Source: an uncultured Lachnospiraceae bacterium
GTDB lineage: Bacteria; Bacillota; Clostridia; Lachnospirales; Lachnospiraceae
Length of the DNA: 50,249 nucleotides
Assembly: GCA_947566645.1 (NCBI GenBank)
Contig: CANOKL010000028.1
Coordinates: 1 to 50,249 of the forward strand
Direction: 5' to 3'
The translations under genes and the position numbers were made by a program. Below the pieces are notes generated by a model that was not told the origin of the DNA, ran no database searches, and saw nothing but the letters and a program-made list of their open reading frames with translations. Numbering within the stretch: the first letter of the stretch is position 1; every line of letters begins with the position of its first letter. Positions 34,579 through 41,172 of the stretch are shown here, in pieces.

Positions 34579-34806
34579 CTATGCAACCTTTGTATAATTG
34601 ATTACTGAAATCTTCTGCATAAGCTGTTTGGCTGCATTTACTAATTTCTCTAACTGGCGTGCGGTTTCATCCGAATAATACTTTGCGCCGCATTGCTCAC
34701 ATTCCTCACAGGGGACATTTTTAATAATGATTAGACATCCATTGCAATCTACAGCATGGATTGTTATAGATTCTGTTAAATCTTTACTCTTACAATACAT
34801 ACACAT
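34579..34806 (-). CDS. YgiT-type zinc-finger protein (MqsA N-terminal like)
   Basis: 75 residues. Two Cys-x2-Cys pairs (MYCKSKDL region and CEECEQCG) and the YYSDETARQLEKL helix match the YgiT zinc-finger family, the metal-binding half of MqsA-like antitoxins. The helix-turn-helix DNA-binding half is not present, which is common for this short form. It sits 17 bases downstream of the BrnA-like gene on the same strand and may belong to that transcript. The usual DUF4258 toxin partner is missing. Confidence 0.7.
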   Translation of the reverse strand: MCMYCKSKDLTESITIHAVDCNGCLIIIKNVPCEECEQCGAKYYSDETARQLEKLVNAAKQLMQKISVINYTKVA

Positions 34807-34822
34807 TTATCTTTCTTCGTGC

Positions 34823-35011
34823 TTACGAAACACTCATATTTCTCTGTGTGTTACGGTTTTTTGCCGCTAATCGGAATGCTTTTTCCATTGCAGGCGTGAG
34901 TTCGGGAGAATCTTCATCAAATACAATCTCTCTCTTTGCCGCTTCTTCTATCTGTCTAATCTGTTCCTTTGTAGGTTTTTGATTTCTATCCAAAGTAACT
35001 GTCCGTATCAT
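34823..35011 (-). CDS. Antitoxin-like protein partnering BrnT
   Basis: 62 residues, charged and helical (PTKEQIRQIEEAAKREIVFD). Overlaps the 3' end of the BrnT-like gene by 26 bases and follows it in the same direction, the usual place of BrnA-type antitoxins. It is shorter than typical BrnA and the ribbon-helix-helix part is not obvious, so the label rests on position. ATG at 35011 follows AAAGGAGC. Confidence 0.6.
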   Translation of the reverse strand: MIRTVTLDRNQKPTKEQIRQIEEAAKREIVFDEDSPELTPAMEKAFRLAAKNRNTQRNMSVS

Positions 35012-35267
35012 AGTAAATGCTCCTTTCTATTTTAGTGGCAGGTCTTGCCGATATCAGGCGAATATTTTCTTTTCGCTCTGTATAAACAACAAACAATACA
35101 TCATGTACCATTCCTATTGTATTATAGCGGTCTTCGTTTATACTATGTTCCACATCATATATTTCGATACGCTGTAAATCATTAAAGACAAGCATTGCTG
35201 TTTCAAAATCAATCCCATGCTTTTTCAAATTCAGTTGGTTCTTTTCTTCATCCCATTCAAAATTCAA
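34986..35267 (-). CDS. brnT: BrnT-family toxin
   Basis: 93 residues of the BrnT (PF04365) ribonuclease toxin family. The N-terminal FEWDEEKNQLNLKKHGIDFE is the family signature. The later sequence has NEDRYNTIGMVHDVLFVVY and RLISARPATKIER, with the conserved Arg and His positions of the RelE-like fold. Together with the overlapping downstream gene it forms a type II toxin-antitoxin pair. The start is a TTG at 35267 after AGGGGAT. Confidence 0.82.
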   Translation of the reverse strand: MNFEWDEEKNQLNLKKHGIDFETAMLVFNDLQRIEIYDVEHSINEDRYNTIGMVHDVLFVVYTERKENIRLISARPATKIERSIYYDTDSYFG

Positions 35268-35326
35268 TAGATTATCCCCTTTCTGTATTCAGAAATATGC
35301 TCCAATTAATTTATATGTTACCATAA

Positions 35327-35653
35327 TTAGTATAACTTGTCTATTTGCTTTAAATCTTCGTCCGTTATCGGTACACCATGTTTTTGATAATCTTCCATCC
35401 TACCGCCGTGGGCGGATAAAATATATCCAAGGCTGAATAATATTTTTTCTGATATATCCTTGCCGCCGCTCTGATTTTTTAATGTCAGCTTTGGTACATT
35501 CATTCGGGCAGATATGGTTACTGGATTAATGCCTAGTTTTTCTATATCTTTTAAATATCCTTTGACGGTTTTCAGAGTTCCTAAATCCGTTATCGTACCT
35601 TTTTCAATCTGTTCTAATACTTTTGCTATCCCATTCAGCGGCAGAGATATCAT
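35327..35653 (-). CDS. Unidentified protein, possibly a remnant
   Basis: 108 residues on the minus strand, read as a whole with no stop. LGTLKTVKGYLKDIEKLGIN and SLGYILSAHGGRMEDYQKHG are helical and charged. I do not recognise the family. The N-terminus overlaps the 3' end of the integrase fragment in a different frame and has no ribosome site, so the frame may be fused debris. Confidence 0.4.
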   Translation of the reverse strand: MISLPLNGIAKVLEQIEKGTITDLGTLKTVKGYLKDIEKLGINPVTISARMNVPKLTLKNQSGGKDISEKILFSLGYILSAHGGRMEDYQKHGVPITDEDLKQIDKLY

Positions 35654-36002
35654 CTACATAGCGTTTACCGAACTTAGACTTGATATGGTTATTCCATAGG
35701 CTGTTTTGTTTAACGATAGTTGCATACACCTTTCCTGCTCTCCCGAACCCACAATATTCGTTATAGACTTCGCTGACCTTTTTTCTTGGTCGTTTTGCTT
35801 GTGGAGCGGCGGCACTAACTTTTTCATTCACAATCGCTTGCTGACGTGCTTTTACGGCAGAAGTCTTTGTTTTGAATGGATTACCAAATTCATCTGTTCG
35901 GCGGCGCTTTTCTTTTGTTGTACCGTCAATGTTGATTTTGAAGCGGTAAGCCCAATAGCCATTATCCAATTGATAAACACCGCTGTCTTTCTTGTTGCTC
36001 AT
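35604..36002 (-). pseudogene. Tyrosine recombinase N-terminal fragment
   Basis: 132 residues. The first 65 residues look like the arm-DNA-binding domain of a Tn916/phage-type integrase (DSGVYQLDNGYWAYRFKIN), followed by the start of the SAM-like core-binding domain (KKVSEVYNEYCGFGRAGKV; SLWNNHIKSKFGKRYV). The catalytic domain with the R-H-R-Y residues is missing, so the enzyme cannot recombine. It is the best evidence that the 34-36 kb segment was once mobile. Confidence 0.75.
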
Positions 36003-36145
36003 GTTAATTTCCTCCTTTAATCAATGGGGAAATAAGGTAGGATTTAGGGTATCCATTTTATGGAAATTGTAGAAGTGAAATAAGAAGAAGGGTATCCACT
36101 TTTTTACCACTTTTGGCATGGAAAATCTCTGCTTTCAAGCAAAAA

Positions 36146-36177
36146 AAGAGGACAGACAACAACTTGTCCATCCTCTT
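36146..36177 (-). terminator. Terminator of the rubrerythrin gene
   Basis: AAGAGGACAGACAA (36146-36159) pairs with TTGTCCATCCTCTT (36164-36177) with two non-canonical pairs. On the minus strand the stem is followed by a run of T (36141-36147). Confidence 0.7.
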
Positions 36178-36206
36178 AATAACCCTTATATCACGCGGTC
36201 TTCCTC

Positions 36207-36749
36207 TTAGCCAAAGTATCTCTTAAGAAGTCCTTCAAATGCCTTACCATGTCTAGCCTCATCCCTTGCCATTTCATGCACGGTATCGTGAATAGCGTCA
36301 AGATTTGCAGCCTTCGCTCTCTTAGCCAGATCAAACTTACCAGCTGTTGCGCCGTTCTCTGCGTCAACTCTCATCTCAAGGTTCTTCTTTGTGCTGTCTG
36401 TTACTACTTCGCCGAGAAGCTCTGCGAACTTAGCAGCATGCTCAGCCTCTTCATAAGCTGCCTTCTCCCAGTATAAACCAATCTCCGGATATCCTTCTCT
36501 GTGGGCAACTCTTGCCATTGCAAGATACATACCTACTTCTGAGCACTCGCCTTCAAAATTAGCTCTTAAGTCAGCAACGATATCCTCGCTTACGCCCTTA
36601 GCCACGCCTACTACATGCTCTGCAGCCCATGTCTTCTCGCCAGCCTGCTCTTTGAACTTGTCAGCGCCAACGCCGCATACCGGACATTTTTCCGGTGCTG
36701 CATCTCCCTCATGAACATAGCCGCATACTGTACAGACAAATTTTTTCAT
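36207..36749 (-). CDS. Rubrerythrin, reverse type
   Basis: 180 residues. An N-terminal rubredoxin-like domain with two Cys-x2-Cys knuckles ([23 protein letters not shown]) precedes the four-helix di-iron domain. Iron ligands are seen as [29 protein letters not shown] and [11 protein letters not shown]. With the rubredoxin domain at the N-terminus it is a reverse rubrerythrin, which reduces hydrogen peroxide and oxygen in Clostridia. PerR is encoded upstream in the same direction, and an inverted repeat lies in the gap. Confidence 0.93.
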   Translation of the reverse strand: MKKFVCTVCGYVHEGDAAPEKCPVCGVGADKFKEQAGEKTWAAEHVVGVAKGVSEDIVADLRANFEGECSEVGMYLAMARVAHREGYPEIGLYWEKAAYEEAEHAAKFAELLGEVVTDSTKKNLEMRVDAENGATAGKFDLAKRAKAANLDAIHDTVHEMARDEARHGKAFEGLLKRYFG

Positions 36750-36788
36750 AGTGTTATCTCCTTTTCTTTTCCTTTTTTATATATTTTC

Positions 36789-36813
36789 AATATTAGTAAT
36801 AATTACTAATATT
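36789..36813 (-). promoter_or_regulatory. PerR-box-like operator of the rubrerythrin gene
   Basis: AATATTAGTAAT, one base, ATTACTAATATT form a perfect 25-base palindrome. The arrangement of two AT-rich arms about a single central base matches Fur-family PerR operators. It lies 40 bases upstream of the rubrerythrin start. The gene for PerR itself is directly upstream. Confidence 0.7.
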
Positions 36814-36887
36814 AAATTATCACACCTAATCATGCTTGTCAACCATTATTTTCAAAATTGCAGGGCAGAGCGCAGAGATACTGAAAG

Positions 36888-37280
36888 TTACCTTCTGCCG
36901 CATTTTGGGCAGGTTCCGTAAAACAGAAGCCTGTGGGAGTCAATCGTCCCATCAAAATGTTCGGAAGCCTTCTTATTAATTGTGCGTATGTATTCCGGGT
37001 TCATCATGAGATCCATAACATCTCCGCAGGTGGTACACACCACATGATAATGTGGATTGGTATTGCCGTCAAACCTGTCCCCGCCATCTGGTGTAGAGAT
37101 CTTGACTGCCTCCCCCATCTCTGCCAGAAGGTTGAGATTGCGGTAAACAGTCCCCAGACTGATATGTGGAAATTCTTTCCTTACATGAAGATATACAGTA
37201 TCTGCAGTAGGATGCCCCTGCGTTGTCATAAGGTACTCTTTAATAGAAGCACGCTGTCTGCTATATTTCAAATTAGCCAT
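36888..37280 (-). CDS. perR: Fur-family regulator, PerR type
   Basis: 130 residues. A winged helix (REYLMTTQGHPTADTVYLHV-like in the first 60 residues) precedes a dimerisation domain with structural-zinc Cys pairs VVCTTCGDVMDL and CPKCGRR. The His-rich segment HFDGTIDSHRLLFYG carries regulatory metal ligands. It differs from Fur and Zur in context: the adjacent rubrerythrin argues for peroxide sensing. The region upstream (37297-37323) has GTAATGATTATTATAATTAG, a likely autoregulatory box. Confidence 0.82.
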   Translation of the reverse strand: MANLKYSRQRASIKEYLMTTQGHPTADTVYLHVRKEFPHISLGTVYRNLNLLAEMGEAVKISTPDGGDRFDGNTNPHYHVVCTTCGDVMDLMMNPEYIRTINKKASEHFDGTIDSHRLLFYGTCPKCGRR

Positions 37281-37303
37281 GCATATCCTCCTTTATGATA
37301 ACA

Positions 37304-37323
37304 GTAATGATTATTATAATTAG
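37304..37323 (-). promoter_or_regulatory. Putative PerR autoregulatory box
   Basis: GTAATGATTATTATAATTAG is imperfectly palindromic and resembles the box before rubrerythrin (TAAT-x-ATTA core). It lies about 25 bases upstream of the perR start. Confidence 0.45.
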
Positions 37324-37456
37324 TATAGAGCGTAATATAACATATGTCAACGATAATTGAGAAAATGTAATATATTTGTAATATTTAAGAGTAAAAATTT
37401 GTATAAAAACCCATTATATGGAAAGAATATGACGATAGAAACCTTATAAATACACC

Positions 37457-37484
37457 TTGACAATAGAGAAATGAATGTTATAAT
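37457..37484 (+). promoter_or_regulatory. Promoter of the NlpC/P60 gene
   Basis: TTGACA (37457-37462) and TATAAT (37479-37484) are separated by 16 bases. Confidence 0.75.
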
Positions 37485-37561
37485 AAGTGCGTAACATATG
37501 TAACAATTCTGTAATAAATACAAAAGATAAGAAAACATAAACAGAATTAAGGAGGTAGTTT

Positions 37562-38566
37562 ATGGATTCTGTTCTTAAGAAAGGATTGTTCCTGGTTACT
37601 TTGACAGGTGCTGTTTCAGCATTGCCAGGCACGGCATATGCTTCAGAGAATGGGGATTCTTCAATTATGCCGGATGCCGGGATTGAAAAGGTATTAAATA
37701 ATTGCTATTCTTCAGAAAACAACATTGAAGTAAAGGATTATCTGGTACCGTCAGAGAAGGGTGAGTATTTAGATATGGCTTTTGCGGATGTTGACTCGTT
37801 TCTGTATGTAAGGAGCGAGCCAACTAAGCAAAGCGAATGGGTCGGTAAGTTATATCCGGATTATGCGGCTAAGATTGTCGGCCCGGTAGGCGAGTGGACG
37901 AAGGTTGAATCAGGTTCCGTGTCGGGTTATGTATGTTCGAAATATATTATAATAGGAAATAACGCGCAGCAGAAGGCTCAGGAAATTATCAGCGAGACGC
38001 AAAAGGAACCAGAAGAAGCATTTACGTATGCGGAATCAAAAGAGGAGGAAGAAGCGCGGCTGGCAAAAGAAGCGGCCGCAGAGACTGCCGAGATGGCAGA
38101 GATGATCCGGCCGGCGGAGGGGACATCCATTGACCCGGTACAGGAGACTGTCGAAGGGCAGCCGGCAGAAAAGGAAGAGAAGCAGGAAGGGGACGGGGAA
38201 GCAGATTCCGTGCCGGCATCGTCCTCAGGCGGACAGGCTGTTGTGGATTATGCCTGCCAGTTTATCGGGAATCCCTATGTCTGGGGAGGAACCAGTCTTA
38301 CAAATGGAGCGGACTGCTCTGGTTTTGTGCAGGCAGTATTTGCCCACTTCGGGATCAGCCTTCCGAGGACGACCTGGGATCAGGAGCATGTAGGTACCGG
38401 AGTAAGCTATGACGAGGCACTGCCCGGAGACATTATCCTGTACGACGGACATGTGGGAATCTATATGGGAAACGGACAGATTGTAAATGCTATGAATGAA
38501 AGCGATGGAATCGGAATCTGTTCCGCAACCTATGCCAACATTATTACAGTAAGAAGACTGATGTAG
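37562..38566 (+). CDS. Secreted NlpC/P60 endopeptidase with SH3 domain
   Basis: 334 residues. A signal peptide (to AYAS near residue 28) precedes a bacterial SH3 domain (about 70-125; SFLYVRSEPTKQSEWVGKLY), an Ala/Glu-rich linker (140-220) and a C-terminal NlpC/P60 domain. Catalytic Cys252 lies in GADCSGFVQ and His297 in YDGHVGIYMG. The enzyme cuts stem peptides of peptidoglycan (usually between D-Glu and the dibasic acid). Monocistronic, with its own sigma-A-like promoter, an AAGGAGGTAG ribosome site and a strong terminator. Confidence 0.92.
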   Translation: MDSVLKKGLFLVTLTGAVSALPGTAYASENGDSSIMPDAGIEKVLNNCYSSENNIEVKDYLVPSEKGEYLDMAFADVDSFLYVRSEPTKQSEWVGKLYPDYAAKIVGPVGEWTKVESGSVSGYVCSKYIIIGNNAQQKAQEIISETQKEPEEAFTYAESKEEEEARLAKEAAAETAEMAEMIRPAEGTSIDPVQETVEGQPAEKEEKQEGDGEADSVPASSSGGQAVVDYACQFIGNPYVWGGTSLTNGADCSGFVQAVFAHFGISLPRTTWDQEHVGTGVSYDEALPGDIILYDGHVGIYMGNGQIVNAMNESDGIGICSATYANIITVRRLM

Positions 38567-38603
38567 TGGTACAAAATAGTACTATATGGATAGAAAGGGA
38601 AAA

Positions 38604-38638
38604 GAACCCCCGCCGCAGATAGCGGCGGGGGTTCTTTG
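38604..38638 (+). terminator. Terminator of the NlpC/P60 gene
   Basis: GAACCCCCGCCGC (38604-38616) pairs perfectly with GCGGCGGGGGTTC (38622-38634), five-base loop, followed by TTTG. Confidence 0.85.
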
Positions 38639-38757
38639 TATTACGTTTTCGCTTCTTCCTGTCTGGTCAGGATTTGGAAATTCCCGGGTATCGCATATAC
38701 AAAATAGACAAAAATGTAGAAAAATGTTAAAAATTGTAAAATTTTAAGGGGAAGAGT

Positions 38758-38836
38758 TATCCTAGTTATCCACATCAAAATAGCCAAAAAAGGTGGAAAA
38801 TATGATGTTTTAAAAAAGTTTTCCACATTATCCACA
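38758..38836. promoter_or_regulatory. Cluster of DnaA boxes
   Basis: Perfect TTATCCACA occurs at 38766-38774 and 38828-38836 on the plus strand. TTTTCCACA (one mismatch) lies at 38819-38827 directly adjacent, and TTATCCTAG at 38758-38766 is a half-site. The surrounding 38641-38977 is AT-rich with no gene. The nearby genes are not replication genes, so this is not the chromosomal origin in its usual setting. Confidence 0.65.
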
Positions 38837-38977
38837 CTAAAAGCCTAAAATAGTGGGGATTATTCGAGGTAAATAAAAGAACACTTGTTTTGTGAAGTTG
38901 TAATAAAAGTTAACATTTGTCGAAAAAAAGGGAAAATCATATTGACATTTAAAAAATCGCAAAATTGATATAAAATG

Positions 38978-39006
38978 TTTACACAATAGCAAAAAGCGGA
39001 TATAAT
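38978..39006 (+). promoter_or_regulatory. Promoter of the DUF1858 gene
   Basis: TTTACA (38978-38983) and TATAAT (39001-39006) are separated by 17 bases, giving a leader of about 95 bases to the start codon. Confidence 0.7.
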
Positions 39007-39106
39007 AGAAATGTTGAAAAAAACAGAACCTGTAAGGTATCTGGACAGAAGCCGTGAAGGTACCGGGCAGTGACTCTGAACTATAGGATAAAAGGAGGTG
39101 TCACAG

Positions 39107-39328
39107 GTGGCACATGTTTCTAAGGATATGACATTCGGACAGCTGCTTGAGCAGTATTATGAGAAATGTCCGAAGATTGTAGACGTTCTTTTAGAGGCTG
39201 GGATGGGTTGTATCGGCTGTCCCCATTCTCAGATGGAATCCATTGAAGACGGAGCAATGGGGCATGGTATTGATCCGGATCTCCTGATTGAGAAGCTGAA
39301 TGCAACCATCAGTGCAGCAGAGGCATAG
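39107..39328 (+). CDS. DUF1858 protein
   Basis: 73 residues matching the DUF1858/ScdA N-terminal-like domain: FGQLLEQYYEKCPKIVDVLL, then EAGMGCIGCPHSQMESIEDG, with two cysteines in CIGC. Family members carry a small helical fold with a Cys pair and are found with hybrid-cluster proteins and redox enzymes; the function is unknown. The GTG at 39107 has AGGAGG eight bases ahead; the GTG at 39098 overlaps that site. It is a single gene with its own promoter and leader. Confidence 0.8.
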   Translation: MAHVSKDMTFGQLLEQYYEKCPKIVDVLLEAGMGCIGCPHSQMESIEDGAMGHGIDPDLLIEKLNATISAAEA

Positions 39329-39459
39329 TGGGAGAAAGGCATAGTAAGGCAGAAGCATGGGATGACAGAGATATACTGCGCGTATAATAAATTTGCCGTA
39401 CAGTATAACGAAGCAGTTGTGAGGCGATGCGAAGGAGCTGCTCATGCGTCTGTAAAAAG

Positions 39460-39504
39460 AAAAGGATGCTTTGGATGAAATTATGATTTCCAAAGCATCC
39501 TTTT
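39460..39504. terminator. Bidirectional terminator
   Basis: AAAAGGATGCTTTGGA (39460-39475) and TCCAAAGCATCCTTTT (39489-39504) form a perfect 16-bp stem. It lies between the convergent DUF1858 and mecA genes and serves both strands. Confidence 0.85.
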
Positions 39505-39546
39505 CTGGTATAGTGTAAGGTCACAAAAAAGCTATATCAGCTAATA

Positions 39547-40290
39547 TTAAATTGTTGAAAGCTGCTGTACTGCATCTGAAGGGATCATGGTATCACAGTG
39601 TTCCTCCAGGAATGCGAGTGTTGCCCCGTTTGCCTTTTCCAGTGTTCCGTATTCTGTGAGCATATTACAGATCCGGTTAAAGTCCAGGGTTGTATGTTCT
39701 GACTGGGTAAGCGCCAGTATATAGATGTTCTCTAATGCGTCCTTATATAAGGTGCTGGAGCCGGAATACATGTTACGAAGCAGATGGGCTGCATTCAGTA
39801 CGCTGTCCATGGTTGGGAACGAGAACAGACGTACAGGCGGCTGCTTATTGTCCTGTCCGGAAGAAGGATCTTCATCCTCCGGTGTCTTTGACCCGGCAGC
39901 TTCGATCTTCTCCTTTACCTTTTCCAGAATGTTCATGAAAGATTCAGCACCCTCTAACTTGTCGAGAAGAGTCTGCTTTTTCGCCTCAATATCCGAACCG
40001 GAGAGAGGGGCAAACTTCGAAAACCGGGCATCTATCTCCTCCGGATCTTCGACCTTCGTTATTATGAGCACAATAGAATCCGCAGAAGCCGGAATCGCCT
40101 CAATCATAAGAGGGATGTCTTCCGCTTCAAATCCGAATTCAAAGGCAGCCTGCTGCATCATATCATGAAACAGTGTCCTTACTTTTTCAGTTCCGTAAGC
40201 AAGTTCACTTAAATGTAATTGGCGTTCAGCTAAATCAGCGCGTGTCAGTGTACAGCGTATCTGATTGTCATTAAGCTTTTCAATCTTCAT
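39547..40290 (-). CDS. mecA: Adaptor protein MecA
   Basis: 247 residues. MecA brings substrates to the ClpC-ClpP protease. The N-terminal domain (KIEKLNDNQIRCTLTRADLA) binds targets and the C-terminal domain (about 150-245, with FSFPTMDSVLNAAHLL) binds ClpC. A polar linker of about 40 residues joins them. The chosen start, ATG 40290, comes last of three ATG codons in a row after AAAGGAAG. Single gene. Confidence 0.87.
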   Translation of the reverse strand: MKIEKLNDNQIRCTLTRADLAERQLHLSELAYGTEKVRTLFHDMMQQAAFEFGFEAEDIPLMIEAIPASADSIVLIITKVEDPEEIDARFSKFAPLSGSDIEAKKQTLLDKLEGAESFMNILEKVKEKIEAAGSKTPEDEDPSSGQDNKQPPVRLFSFPTMDSVLNAAHLLRNMYSGSSTLYKDALENIYILALTQSEHTTLDFNRICNMLTEYGTLEKANGATLAFLEEHCDTMIPSDAVQQLSTI

Positions 40291-40381
40291 CATCATCACT
40301 TCCTTTCACCCAGTATACCACACAGGGTATAGAATATTCAACATAAGGTTTCATAAAATAAGTATAAATTTAAAAAAGTAC

Positions 40382-40410
40382 TTGCGTAAAAAATGACTTT
40401 CGTATATAAT
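40382..40410 (+). promoter_or_regulatory. Promoter upstream of the small conserved gene
   Basis: TTGCGT (40382-40387) and TATAAT (40405-40410) are 17 bases apart. The leader to the start at 40810 would be about 390 bases. Apart from a weak 67-codon frame at 40485-40688 without a ribosome site, nothing is identified in that stretch. Confidence 0.55.
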
Positions 40411-40809
40411 GTCCATACTAGAAGATAGTTTTCCCTGATAATTGTATTTTTAGAACAAAAACGAAACACATTATAATTAATAAAATGACAATATACTATA
40501 GCCTGTATCCCCGTCAGAGGGAAGACTGCAGGCACCCTGTAAGTATATTCTTAAGAAATTCTAACAGAATCTGCCAAATTCAAATTAGAATCCATTTGTG
40601 TGATTCCATGCACAAATACCAGAACAATCAGAGAGTAAAACATATGAGAGACAGAGACAATGCAGAACTATTTTCTTTTTATTTCTGAAAAAGACCGGGG
40701 CATTACAAAACCTGTGTATCACGAGCACTTTCCTTTTGGTTTTATAATATGCACCAGGACCGGTAACAGTTATCAGGAGCATGCATTGAAAAAGGAGGGT
40801 ACATTAATT

Positions 40810-41049
40810 ATGGGGGAATATGAAACGTATGGAAATCAGAAGTTTCAGACATTGTTTGCGGAGCTTACAGATTATGAGAAAAGAGGAGTCTATATACTCA
40901 TCAATGGTCTGCCGGCAAGCCCGATGCAGATTGTGCAGGCTCATAGTATGCGGGAAGAGGGCGTCTATATGAGAGATTACGTTCTGAATGATAAGGGAGA
41001 TGTAAAGGAGCTGGACTTTCAGGATTTAAAGAAAACGACAGGCAATTAA
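40810..41049 (+). CDS. Conserved small protein, unknown function
   Basis: 79 residues (TYGNQKFQTLFAELTDYEKR near the start, ILINGLPASPMQIVQAHSMR in the middle). No known domain. The ATG is preceded by GGAGGGT and codon use is like that of the neighbours. A long upstream leader separates it from its promoter. Similar proteins are seen in Lachnospiraceae as hypothetical. Confidence 0.6.
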   Translation: MGEYETYGNQKFQTLFAELTDYEKRGVYILINGLPASPMQIVQAHSMREEGVYMRDYVLNDKGDVKELDFQDLKKTTGN

Positions 41050-41078
41050 GAAAAAAAGATTGTAAATACCCCTCAGTG

Positions 41079-41104
41079 CGTCCTTTTGGGACGTGAATAG
41101 TAAT
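41079..41104 (+). repeat. Family B repeat
   Basis: CGTCC, tttt, GGGACG, then TGAATAGTAAT. The hairpin is 5 bp with a 4-base loop. It lies between the small conserved gene and the GH18 gene. Confidence 0.6.
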
Positions 41105-41172
41105 AAATGTCGAAATAAGTGGTGACGTGTGTCGTCTGTTTTGTTATAATAGGGTCTAGCAGGAGGTGCAGC

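Noticed and set aside
38758..38836. DnaA boxes as the chromosomal origin
   Set aside because: No dnaA, dnaN, recF, parB or similar genes nearby; the cluster is small.
40485..40688. 67-codon frame in the long leader before the small conserved gene
   Set aside because: No ribosome site and no protein-like pattern; overlaps a region better read as leader.
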